The position numbers were made by a program, and so were the translations under genes. Below the pieces are notes generated by a model, which ran no database searches, was not told the DNA's origin, and worked only from the letters and a program-made list of their open reading frames with translations. Below, one piece after another: positions 8,401 to 15,685 of a stretch of 43,782 nt of DNA. Each line of letters opens with the position of its first letter. The first letter of the stretch is position 1. Source of the DNA: Oceanospirillaceae bacterium (GTDB taxonomy: Bacteria; Pseudomonadota; Gammaproteobacteria; Pseudomonadales; Balneatricaceae); contig JABSRB010000037.1 in the NCBI GenBank assembly GCA_013215375.1, forward strand, positions 11,835 through 55,616, written 5' to 3'.

Positions 8401-8610
8401 ATGTCTAATACAACTACTGGTACCGTTAAATGGTTCAACGAAACTAAAGGTTTTGGTTTCATCGAGCAAGAGTCTGGTCCAGACGTTTTCGCTCACTTCA
8501 GCGCTATCGCTGGTGACGGTTTCAAAACTTTAGCTGAAGGCCAGCGCGTTGAGTTCGTTGTAACTCAAGGCCAGAAAGGTCCCCAAGCTGAGAACATCGT
8601 AGCTATCTAA
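8401..8610 (+). CDS. Cold-shock protein (CspA family), copy 2
   Basis: It encodes exactly the same 69-residue cold-shock domain as copy 1, with RNP1 and RNP2 intact; the three nucleotide differences are silent. Own promoter, leader and terminator make it an independent transcription unit, so the pair is a tandem duplication of the whole unit (period about 715-724 bp) and not an operon. Near-identity may reflect recent duplication or gene conversion. The expected role is binding single-stranded RNA and melting secondary structure, at low temperature or during rapid growth. Confidence 0.96.
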   Translation: MSNTTTGTVKWFNETKGFGFIEQESGPDVFAHFSAIAGDGFKTLAEGQRVEFVVTQGQKGPQAENIVAI

Positions 8611-8686
8611 TCAATTGCTATCGCCCATAGTGTTATGGGCCACTAATACTGCTTTGATCTTCTAAGAATTTTATAGTAGTTAATGA

Positions 8687-8720
8687 AAGGATTTACTTTA
8701 ATCAGTAAGTCCTTTTTTTT
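8687..8720 (+). terminator. Intrinsic terminator of cold-shock gene 2
   Basis: AAGGATTTACT (8687-8697) pairs with AGTAAGTCCTT (8704-8714) with one wobble, followed by a T run to 8720. It is related in sequence to the copy 1 terminator (shared TTTACTTTAAT and CAGTAAG/TAGTAAG cores). Confidence 0.9.
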
Positions 8721-9189
8721 GCTTAAAAAAGTTCTTATTTTAGCTATTCGTTTTTCCTTTAACAAAAAAACCTAAGAAGCCATCTAATCGAGTGAATTAG
8801 GCGGAGCCTGAACGATTAGAGGATTCTCCCCGCAGCCTTTCCTTGCACAGAGCTATATATTTGGGTAATAACCCTATAATAGTCACAGCTGTTGAAAATT
8901 ATATAAAATCTCTTCTATTTAGCATTGAATATTCTCCCTGATAATTGTCCATGTGTGATGAGAATAGGAGGGAGATTCGAAAATCCCAAATAAACTACTT
9001 AGTAAATTTGAATAACTTATATGTCTGTTTAGATGATGATTTATGCCAGAATTCTTTCCTGGAAGCCTCTTAAGCTAGTGTTTTATCCTAAAGTGCATTT
9101 GATGATAGCCTGATGGTTGTAAATTCTGATGTGAATAATATTCAACCAAAAGGTTGATTAAGTTTTTTTGAGAGAGTATATTCAACTAT
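8721..9189. other. Intergenic region with one structured element
   Basis: About 470 bp without a credible coding sequence. It holds a nested stem-loop at 8784-8819: outer arms CTAATCG and CGATTAG, inner arms AGGC and GCCT around GGA. This could be a small structured RNA or an operator; there is no T tract to make it a terminator. The rest is AT-rich and unremarkable. Confidence 0.35.
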
Positions 9190-9534
9190 ATGGATGAATA
9201 TATAAACGAGAAGCAACTTACCAAAATTTTAAAAGCGACCAGTGATGTCACTAGGCGCTCTCTATTGACCTCTCTGGTTCAGGAGGGGCCGTTGCGGGTC
9301 ACTGAGTTAGCAGCACAATACGATATGAGCCTGAATGCCATCTCCAAGCACATAAAAGTGCTAGAGAGTGCGAAGCTGGTATCACGTACCACTTTGGGGC
9401 GAGTTCATTTAATTAAAGCAGAACTAGCGCCTATTCAACAGATAGACAACTGGTTTAAAAGCCTACGCTCAATCTGGGATTTAAGGTTAGATAATTTAGA
9501 ACATATATTAAAAAAGGAATTTAATGATGAGTAA
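9190..9534 (+). CDS. ArsR-family HTH transcriptional regulator
   Basis: A 114-residue winged-helix protein. KILKATSDVTRRSLLTSLVQ is the typical opening of the family, followed by the recognition region LAAQYDMSLNAISKHIKVLE and the wing (LVSRTTLGRVHLIKAE). No CxC or other metal-binding cysteine motif is present, so a metal sensor is unlikely. It overlaps the following SRPBCC gene by 11 bases. ArsR-SRPBCC pairs of this type are common and usually autoregulated; the signal is unknown. A GAGAG-like ribosome-binding site lies somewhat far upstream of the ATG. Confidence 0.9.
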   Translation: MDEYINEKQLTKILKATSDVTRRSLLTSLVQEGPLRVTELAAQYDMSLNAISKHIKVLESAKLVSRTTLGRVHLIKAELAPIQQIDNWFKSLRSIWDLRLDNLEHILKKEFNDE

Positions 9535-9994
9535 TACGACAGACAGTCAAAGCCAAGAATTAACTCTTCAAGTGTCCAGGGTCATTCCAGCACCTATTGA
9601 GAAGGTCTTTAATGCATGGCTAGACCCAAAGTTTTTAGCTAAATTTATGCTGCCAGCAGCGGGTATGTCAGCACCTAAAGTAACAGCAGATGCAAGAGAA
9701 GGGGGCAGCTTTAGTATTATCATGCAAGTGGGGGATAAGCAGCTACCTCACGGCGGTAACTATCAAAAAATAGCGCCGCATCATTGTATTATTTTCACTT
9801 GGGAATCCGCCCACTCTATCGATGGATCCGTTGTCACGTTGAATTTCAGTACTACTGATCAGGGGACGTTGGTGGAGCTCATTCAGGTTAAATTTTATGA
9901 CGAAGAGGCTAAGTCTGCTCATGAAGGCGGTTGGGACTCTATTTTGTTACATTTAGGATTGTTATTTAATCCCAATAAAAAGGGTAATGATTAA
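9524..9994 (+). CDS. SRPBCC (AHSA1/Aha1-like) domain protein
   Basis: A 156-residue START-like helix-grip protein. LQVSRVIPAPIEKVFNAWLDPKFLAKFM is the AHSA1 opening, GGSFSIIMQVGDKQLPHGGNY the central strands, and SAHEGGWDSILLHL the long C-terminal helix. Members bind hydrophobic ligands in a central cavity or are uncharacterised. Translation is coupled to the ArsR gene by an 11-base overlap. AGGA is five bases before the first ATG and eight before the second (9527), so either may start it. Specific role unknown. Confidence 0.88.
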   Translation: MMSNTTDSQSQELTLQVSRVIPAPIEKVFNAWLDPKFLAKFMLPAAGMSAPKVTADAREGGSFSIIMQVGDKQLPHGGNYQKIAPHHCIIFTWESAHSIDGSVVTLNFSTTDQGTLVELIQVKFYDEEAKSAHEGGWDSILLHLGLLFNPNKKGND

Positions 9995-10031
9995 TCTTAA
10001 ACTCGAGAGAAATAGTCAGCTAATAACGTCT

Positions 10032-10061
10032 CATCCTATCCTCTTGCACAGAAATAGGATG
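10032..10061 (+). promoter_or_regulatory. Stem-loop between SRPBCC and DUF1761 genes
   Basis: CATCCTAT (10032-10039) and ATAGGATG (10054-10061) form a perfect 8-bp stem with a 14-base loop and no T tract. It is possibly an intra-operon processing or attenuation element. Confidence 0.35.
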
Positions 10062-10086
10062 AAGAGCTAAGGGCAAGGAGTACAGC

Positions 10087-10470
10087 ATGGAAGATTTTAC
10101 ACAATTAAACTGGTTGGCAATTGGCCTTGGCGTCATCGTAGCATTTATACTTGGTTGGCTCTGGTACAGCCCGATCCTGTTTGGCGAGAAGTGGGCCAGT
10201 GGCTCGGGGGTGCGTTTAGATAAATCCCATAAAATGCCCGCAATGGCTATGTTAGCCCAGTTACTTGCGCTGTTTTGTTTATCGTTAGTGATCGGTATTA
10301 CCGCTGAAGTTGAGGCATTAATTACCGCTGTTTTGGTAATATTGTGTTGTGCTTTTTTTGCCGCTTCAGCAGGAGGCTTTAGTCAAAAAAGTAGTTACGC
10401 AATTTGGGTAGATGTAGGTTATCGAATTGCCGCGGGCTCTGTGATGATTGTTTTTCAAGGGATTTTGTAA
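10087..10470 (+). CDS. DUF1761 family membrane protein
   Basis: A 127-residue integral membrane protein with about four hydrophobic helices. It carries the family opening NWLAIGLGVIVAFILGWLWYSP, followed by LFGEKW. The biochemical function of DUF1761 is unknown. AAGGAG precedes the ATG. It follows the ArsR/SRPBCC pair on the same strand after 92 bp; this trio recurs in other bacteria, so co-regulation is plausible. Confidence 0.85.
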   Translation: MEDFTQLNWLAIGLGVIVAFILGWLWYSPILFGEKWASGSGVRLDKSHKMPAMAMLAQLLALFCLSLVIGITAEVEALITAVLVILCCAFFAASAGGFSQKSSYAIWVDVGYRIAAGSVMIVFQGIL

Positions 10471-10489
10471 AAACATTAAAGTCAGAAAA

Positions 10490-10510
10490 GACAGGGCAAT
10501 AAGCCCTGTC
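10490..10510. terminator. Bidirectional terminator between DUF1761 and LRR-kinase
   Basis: GACAGGGC (10490-10497), a five-base loop and GCCCTGTC (10503-10510) form a perfect GC-rich stem between convergent genes. AAAA lies on its left side, giving a U tract for the minus-strand transcript, and TTATTTTT lies a few bases to the right. Confidence 0.7.
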
Positions 10511-10515
10511 CTCCG

Positions 10516-11760
10516 TTATTTTTGCTGTTTACTCAGTTCATTATAGGCATCGCAGTGCTTATCTTCGCTAGCACAAACACTCAATAAGTCATCGATAAAA
10601 TACTGCAGTGCTCGCTGCTCTATCTTTTTTATTTGCAGTTGCTGGTCATCGCTAAGCATGTGATACATTGTTGCTGCGCCAAAGTCGCCGAAAATTATAT
10701 TGGCTTGGGCATCGATTAAAGTATTGTGCGCGTATAAGTCACCGTGATTCACTTTATGAACGTGCAAATGCTCAAATACTTGGGTCATTTGTGTGACGAT
10801 TTTAGTGATTTTATTAATAGATAAACTAAAATCTACGGGGAAGTTGTCGCGGGTGCAGCTTTTAAAACAAGGCGGTAGGCCTAGATTTGTAAAGCTATCT
10901 GGGATCAAGTTCATAACTAACGCTAAATAACCTTGCTCTTTTACTTGAGCCAAAGATTGAATCAGGTTTGGGTGATGGCCGACTTTTAAACAAGCTTGTA
11001 ATTCATCCTCTGGGTAGCCATCAGTAGTAATATCACCTTTAAATACTTTTACAGCAATTTTTGTCGGGAAAGTTGTTTGCTCTTTATTCCACGTTGCTTT
11101 AGATATTACTCCTGAAGCACCTTGGCCGAGTACTTGTTGTAAGGTGTAATCTACTGAGCAAATACTAGGAACAGACTTTATACAGAGCTCTATTTTACTA
11201 AAGGGGTTGCCAGAAAATGCTAGCCACGCCAATTTTGGTAAATTAAGCAATTGTGCTGGGAAATACGTTAAGTTATTCGCTGAAATACGGATTAATTCAA
11301 GGTTGATTAATTGATCCATATTTTCAGGCAAAGCGGATAGCTGGTTTCCTGCGAGGGCGAGTTTTTGTAACAGTGGCCTCTCGCCTAAAGTGTCCGGTAA
11401 TATTTCGATTCGATTACCGGTTAATATTAGCCAACGCAGTTTTAGCGGAAGAGAGTCTGCTGGTACCTGATTTATTTGGTTGGATTTAAACCCAACCATT
11501 TCTAAATTCTGGCAGCGTCCCAATACTTTTGGTAGTGTTTTAAATTGGTTGTTTGATGCAAATAATATTTTCAGCTTTGTCAGTTGCGTTATTTCTTCAG
11601 GCAGTGAGCTTAAATTATTATTTGATATATCTAATATCTCTAAGCTATCTGCTAACGTTAAAATTTCTAAGGGAAAGGTGCTTAAATTATCCGAAATTGT
11701 TAAGCGTTTAATGCCGCTTAATTGGCCTGATCGTAACTGAGAAAGAGTATGCAAAATCAT
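10516..11760 (-). CDS. Leucine-rich-repeat protein kinase (eukaryotic-like)
   Basis: A 414-residue fusion. Residues 1 to about 210 hold roughly seven leucine-rich repeats of about 23 residues (LEILDISNNNLSSLP, LKILFASNNQFKTLP, LQKLALAGNQLSALP). From about 212 follows a compact protein kinase domain: glycine loop GQGASGVI, the VAIK-type lysine in IAVKVF, catalytic loop HGDLYAHN (HGD in place of HRD) and DFG in FGDFGAA. All residues needed for phosphotransfer are visible. The frame extends to a GTG at 11820, but I chose the ATG at 11760 because homologues I recall begin at the M..TL.QLRSGQL segment. There is no signal peptide or membrane helix, so it is cytoplasmic. Substrate unknown. Confidence 0.85.
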   Translation of the reverse strand: MILHTLSQLRSGQLSGIKRLTISDNLSTFPLEILTLADSLEILDISNNNLSSLPEEITQLTKLKILFASNNQFKTLPKVLGRCQNLEMVGFKSNQINQVPADSLPLKLRWLILTGNRIEILPDTLGERPLLQKLALAGNQLSALPENMDQLINLELIRISANNLTYFPAQLLNLPKLAWLAFSGNPFSKIELCIKSVPSICSVDYTLQQVLGQGASGVISKATWNKEQTTFPTKIAVKVFKGDITTDGYPEDELQACLKVGHHPNLIQSLAQVKEQGYLALVMNLIPDSFTNLGLPPCFKSCTRDNFPVDFSLSINKITKIVTQMTQVFEHLHVHKVNHGDLYAHNTLIDAQANIIFGDFGAATMYHMLSDDQQLQIKKIEQRALQYFIDDLLSVCASEDKHCDAYNELSKQQK

Positions 11761-11998
11761 TAATCCGTACTGATTGAAAATCGAGTGCGAAAAGTAGCAT
11801 TTAAAGGCTCTGCTAGCCACATTAGTTACGTTCTTTACCGGTTTATTAGAGATGAATTATGCAGAGCCAAAATCATCAAGGATTGTTTGCTCGCTTTGGG
11901 GTGTGAACTGGTTAAAGCCAAAGTAACTAGATATGCGTCGCTTCACCAAATGAGAAGGTTTCCCCAAGATGATTAGGGTTTAATGAGTATCAAATTCC

Positions 11999-12541
11999 TT
12001 AGCCTTCAGTAAATACAATCATCATTGAATGGGTTGCTTGAGTCACTTTGAATCTATAAGCGTTAAGTGGATATCCTAATATTCTTTGTGTTACTTCTTT
12101 AATCTCCATCGCTGTAGCAAAGTCATCGTGATTAAAAAAGATACGGTTACTTGAATACCTAAATACGTTTAGTCCATCTAATTCCGCTGCCGGCAGCATT
12201 TCAATAAGGTAACCTTGTTGGGTGAAATAATAAGTTAACGCGGTGGCGGCTCGTTTTTTAGAGGGGAAGTAGTAGACATTAATTTTGTAGGGGGCATCTG
12301 AATTTTTAGTGCTGTTATATTCTTGAGATTTTAGAGCAAAATTAATAGGTTGCTTCCAGTTGATTGCCATCATCAACATCAGAGCTGTTATTAGGATAAG
12401 TGTAATGATGTAGAATTTGTTACTTTTTGTTTTATTCAATGGATTAGCTCCTATGATCTTATCCTTGAATAAACTGCGGTAACTTCTTAAAGGTCTGATG
12501 GATAAAGAACTACTTTTATACAGCTGCATTTCCCTGTGCAA
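11999..12541 (-). CDS. Hypothetical single-pass membrane protein
   Basis: A 180-residue protein I do not recognise. A basic cytoplasmic N-terminal segment of about 42 residues precedes one clear membrane helix (FYIITLILITALMLMMAI, about 43-60). The roughly 115-residue C-terminal domain is then presumably periplasmic. It contains INVYYFPSKKRAATALTYYF, followed by a GYLIEMLPA strand, and ends MMIVFTEG. The pattern of a strand plus a helix of A-A-A-L followed by GY.IE vaguely recalls LytR_C or SPOR-type periplasmic domains, but the similarity is too weak to assert. It lies between the LRR-kinase and the sigma-54-driven channel gene, on the same strand as the kinase. Confidence 0.65.
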   Translation of the reverse strand: MHREMQLYKSSSLSIRPLRSYRSLFKDKIIGANPLNKTKSNKFYIITLILITALMLMMAINWKQPINFALKSQEYNSTKNSDAPYKINVYYFPSKKRAATALTYYFTQQGYLIEMLPAAELDGLNVFRYSSNRIFFNHDDFATAMEIKEVTQRILGYPLNAYRFKVTQATHSMMIVFTEG

Positions 12542-12604
12542 TATTTATAAGTGTAGGAAATAATAGCCTTTTTATCCTGACTGTTGGCTTAAGAGTAATT
12601 GTTC

Positions 12605-12632
12605 AAAGTTATTTGATAGTTAAAATAACTTT
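12605..12632. repeat. Perfect 10-bp inverted repeat
   Basis: AAAGTTATTT (12605-12614), eight-base loop, AAATAACTTT (12623-12632). It lies about 65 bp upstream of the start of the minus-strand hypothetical gene and about 170 bp upstream of the sigma-54 promoter, so it is a candidate operator for either. Confidence 0.4.
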
Positions 12633-12805
12633 AGATAATGAAAGACTGCAGTGTCAGGTGTTCTCTGGCATAGGTTTAAACAGAATATGCAGTGATTCTT
12701 CCCCGTTTTTGGTCAATTAATCAGCGATTTTGTCGTTTTTGTATAAAAAACAAACTGTTTTGGTGCGTGTTTTTAATGAAAACGTTTAAAACGCTTGTTT
12801 ATAGT

Positions 12806-12821
12806 TGGCATCTCTTTTGCT
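12806..12821 (+). promoter_or_regulatory. Sigma-54 (RpoN) promoter for the FNT channel gene
   Basis: TTGGCA..TTTTGCT reads as the -24/-12 promoter: GG at 12807-12808 and GC at 12819-12820, exactly ten bases apart, within TGGCA and TTGCT consensus halves. A start near 12832 gives a ~90-nt leader. A TTTTGGTGC sequence at 12757-12765 resembles half of an NtrC site, but no good second half is present. Confidence 0.75.
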
Positions 12822-12921
12822 GTTATGAAATTTCAATGTGGTGTTTTACATCGCTTTATTTCTTAATCTAGGCTCGGTGTTTCCACTGCTGAGTTTAGAT
12901 TTAACAACAGGGAGTTTTTAT

Positions 12922-13731
12922 ATGTCTTATCTTGCGCCATCCGAGTTTGTCACCAAAATGGTAGATGCTGGCGAGTCCAAAATTTTTATGTCTACACGCG
13001 ATACCTTAATTCGTTCTTATATGGCTGGTGCTATTTTGGCGCTGGCAGCAGTATTTGCGATTAGTATTGCCGTTAACACAGGCTCTTTTCTAGCTGGAGC
13101 AATTTTATTCCCCGTGGGTTTTTGCATGCTTTACCTGATGGGCTTTGATCTATTAACGGGTGTGTTTGTGTTGGCGCCTCTTGCATTGCTTGATAAGCGA
13201 CCAGGTGTGACAGTCTCTGGAGTATTACGTAATTGGGGATTGGTGTTTGTTGGTAACTTTGGCGGCGCGTTGACCGTGGCGTTTATGATGGCCTTTATTT
13301 TTACGTACGGATTTAATGTTGATGCAGGGGCGATAGGCGATAAAATTTCTAAAATAGGGGAGGCGCGTACTGTCGGTTACGCACAATATGGTACGGCTGG
13401 TTGGTTCACCATTTTTATTCGCGGTATGTTGTGCAATTGGATGGTGTCACTCGGTGTGGTTGGGGCAATGATTTCAACCTCGGTTAGCGGAAAAGTAATT
13501 GCGATGTGGATGCCGATCTTCCTGTTCTTTTATATGGGTTTTGAACACTCAGTGGTTAATATGTTTTTGTTTCCCTTTGGCTTAATTATGGGTGGCGATT
13601 TCTCTATTGCGGATTACTTTTTGTGGAATGAGATTCCTACAGCATTAGGTAACTTAGTCGGTGGTTTAGCTTTCACTGGTTTAACCTTGTATACCACGCA
13701 TATTAGAACAGCGGCTAAGCGCAACATTTAA
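12922..13731 (+). CDS. Formate/nitrite transporter (FNT) family channel, NirC/FocA-like
   Basis: A 269-residue inner-membrane channel with about six helices. Signature 1 is seen as MGFDLLTGVF (family G.(D/E)L.TG) and signature 2 as GMLCNWMVSLGVV. The conserved pore histidine lies in GFEHSVVNMF. FNT proteins form pentamers passing formate, nitrite or hydrosulfide. I favour nitrite because of the sigma-54 promoter and the downstream PP2C/kinase fusion, a gene often found in nitrate/nitrite assimilation loci; no nitrite reductase lies in this window. The frame runs upstream to 12838, but CAGGGAG seven bases before the ATG at 12922 fixes the start. Confidence 0.88.
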   Translation: MSYLAPSEFVTKMVDAGESKIFMSTRDTLIRSYMAGAILALAAVFAISIAVNTGSFLAGAILFPVGFCMLYLMGFDLLTGVFVLAPLALLDKRPGVTVSGVLRNWGLVFVGNFGGALTVAFMMAFIFTYGFNVDAGAIGDKISKIGEARTVGYAQYGTAGWFTIFIRGMLCNWMVSLGVVGAMISTSVSGKVIAMWMPIFLFFYMGFEHSVVNMFLFPFGLIMGGDFSIADYFLWNEIPTALGNLVGGLAFTGLTLYTTHIRTAAKRNI

Positions 13732-13766
13732 CGTTAACGTTGTTATCACATAACAGTGGGAAATAG

Positions 13767-15491
13767 ATGATAGATTCGGCATTAGAAGTCAGCCTAGGAC
13801 AATTTTCTGATAAGGGTCGCAAGGCTCTTAATCAAGATTTTCACGGGGCTAAATTAGTCAAAGGTTCGCAGCGAAAATCTAAAGGGGTGGCATTGGCGAT
13901 GGCCGATGGTATTAGCTCAAGTGAAGTGAGCCAAATTGCCAGTGAGACGGCGGTTAAAACTTTTTTAGATGACTATTATTGCACTTCTGACGCTTGGTCG
14001 GTACAGGGAGCTGTAGAGCGAGTGCTCGGGTCTATTAATTCTTGGATGTACGCGCAATCAATGCGCGGAGCCGCCCGCTACGATAAAGACAAAGGCTATG
14101 TCTGCACTTTCAGTGCACTGCTGCTAAAAAATAAAACGGCGCATATATTTCATGTGGGCGATACCCGTGTTTACCGTTTAAATCAACAGGGGTTGGAGCA
14201 ACTAACCCACGATCATCGATTGTGGGTTAATGAAGATAAGAGTTATTTGAGCCGCGCCTTAGGCATGCAGGAACACTGCCATTTTGATTATCGTAAACTC
14301 AGTTTCAGCGCTGGTGATATCTTTATTATTACCACTGATGGGGTTTATGAGTATGTAAATACTCAGGACATTATCAATACCATAGAACGTTATAGTGATG
14401 ATTTAAATAAGGCGGCAGAATTTATTGTCGGTCAAGCATTTGCGAAAGGCAGTAAGGATAATTTGAGCATCCAGCTGTTACGGGTGGATGCAGTAGAGGT
14501 GAATAGTAACGCTCAACTTAAACAACAGTTAGCAAACTTGAAGATTGCTGGGTTACTGGAAGATCGCATTGATTTTGAAGGTTATCGGATTATTCGTAAA
14601 ATCCATGCGAGTAGTCGCTCTCATGTGTATTTGGCCAAAGATATTAATACAAGTCAAAAAGTAGTGCTTAAGATGCCCTCTGTATCATCAGCTGCAGATG
14701 CGCAGTATCTAGAGCAGTTTTTGTTAGAAGAGTGGGTTGCTAGACGCATTAACAGTGCGCACGTACTTAAAGCGATGGTGGCCGATCGGGAGCGGACATA
14801 TTTGTACACTGTCTTTGAATTTGTCGAGGGGCAGACTTTGGCTCAGTGGGCTCTTGATAATCCACAGGCTGATATTGAAACAGTGCGCGGTATTATTGAG
14901 CAGATTGCCAAGGGGCTGCAAGCTTTTCATCGCAGTGAAATGTTGCATCAAGATTTACGCCCTGAGAATATTATGATTGACCTCGATGGTACGGTAAAAA
15001 TCCTCGACTTTGGTTCGGTGAGTGTCGCAGGTTTGCAAGAGGCCAAGAGTGGTACGGTGCATACTTACCTGCAAGGTACTGCATTATACAGTGCTCCTGA
15101 GTATTTCTTGGGACTCCCTGGTTCTGTTAAGTCAGATGTTTTTTCACTGGGAGTAATTTGCTACTTTTTACTTTCAGGGCGCTATCCTTATGGGGTAGAT
15201 GTGGCTAAGTGTAAAAGTATTGCTGCACAGCGAAAATTATCTTATCGCACGGTGTTAAGTGATGAAAGCGAGCTGCCAAACTGGGTTGACGATGCCATTC
15301 AAAAGGCAGTAGCGGTACAGAGCGAGCGGCGTTATGAAGACATGTTCGAATTCTTACACGATTTAAGAAAGCCTCATAAAGGTTTCTTGAAAAAACGGAG
15401 AAGGCCGTTAATAGAACAGAACCCACTGCTGTTTTGGCAGGGGCTCTGTGTTGTTCTCAGTGCTGTTATTTTGTTATTAGTGATTATTTAA
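13767..15491 (+). CDS. Bifunctional PP2C phosphatase / Ser-Thr protein kinase
   Basis: A 574-residue fusion. Residues 1 to about 240 form a PP2C (PPM) phosphatase with its metal-binding signatures: NQD near residue 23, MADGISSSE, HVGDTRVYRL, TTDGVYEY and SKDNLS. Residues about 268-530 form a Hanks-type kinase. Its glycine loop is replaced by IHASSRSHVYLA, followed by the VVLK lysine, HQDLRPENIM (about 391-400), DFGS (about 413) and APEY. A C-terminal membrane helix (about 552-572) anchors it. It starts 35 bp after the FNT gene and is surely co-transcribed from the sigma-54 promoter. Such fusions accompany nitrate assimilation genes in pseudomonads, so control of nitrogen uptake by phosphorylation is the best inference. 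Confidence 0.9.
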   Translation: MIDSALEVSLGQFSDKGRKALNQDFHGAKLVKGSQRKSKGVALAMADGISSSEVSQIASETAVKTFLDDYYCTSDAWSVQGAVERVLGSINSWMYAQSMRGAARYDKDKGYVCTFSALLLKNKTAHIFHVGDTRVYRLNQQGLEQLTHDHRLWVNEDKSYLSRALGMQEHCHFDYRKLSFSAGDIFIITTDGVYEYVNTQDIINTIERYSDDLNKAAEFIVGQAFAKGSKDNLSIQLLRVDAVEVNSNAQLKQQLANLKIAGLLEDRIDFEGYRIIRKIHASSRSHVYLAKDINTSQKVVLKMPSVSSAADAQYLEQFLLEEWVARRINSAHVLKAMVADRERTYLYTVFEFVEGQTLAQWALDNPQADIETVRGIIEQIAKGLQAFHRSEMLHQDLRPENIMIDLDGTVKILDFGSVSVAGLQEAKSGTVHTYLQGTALYSAPEYFLGLPGSVKSDVFSLGVICYFLLSGRYPYGVDVAKCKSIAAQRKLSYRTVLSDESELPNWVDDAIQKAVAVQSERRYEDMFEFLHDLRKPHKGFLKKRRRPLIEQNPLLFWQGLCVVLSAVILLLVII

Positions 15492-15548
15492 GAAGGTCAA
15501 AAATGGAAGTCGAAAGCCGTCGGTCAAAAGGCTAAATAGTTAAAGAAA

Positions 15549-15646
15549 TTTTTCACCACAGAGGACACGGAGAAAAGACTAGAATATTTGATTTAATCTT
15601 TTCTCTGTGTAGCGCAACGCCTCTGTGTTCTCGGTGGTAGAAAAAG
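15549..15646. repeat. REP-like imperfect inverted repeat
   Basis: The left arm (15549-15578) contains CACCACAGAGGACACGGAG. The right arm (15597-15646) is its imperfect complement, with CTCTGTGT twice and CGGTGGT, separated by an inserted AGCGCAACGC. ACCACAGAG...ACACAGAG elements of this kind occur as dispersed repeats in many bacterial genomes. It sits between the convergent kinase and MATE genes and may also act as a terminator. Confidence 0.6.
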
Positions 15647-15685
15647 ATTTTAGGGAACTCGCGCGAGCAATAATTGCGACTACCC

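Noticed and set aside
11785-11976. Small plus-strand open frame between the LRR-kinase and the hypothetical gene
   Set aside because: No ribosome-binding site and no recognisable protein; overlaps the kinase upstream region.
12757-12766. NtrC enhancer site upstream of the sigma-54 promoter
   Set aside because: Only one half-site (TTTTGGTGC) is convincing; the expected inverted partner is missing, so I report the promoter but not an enhancer.
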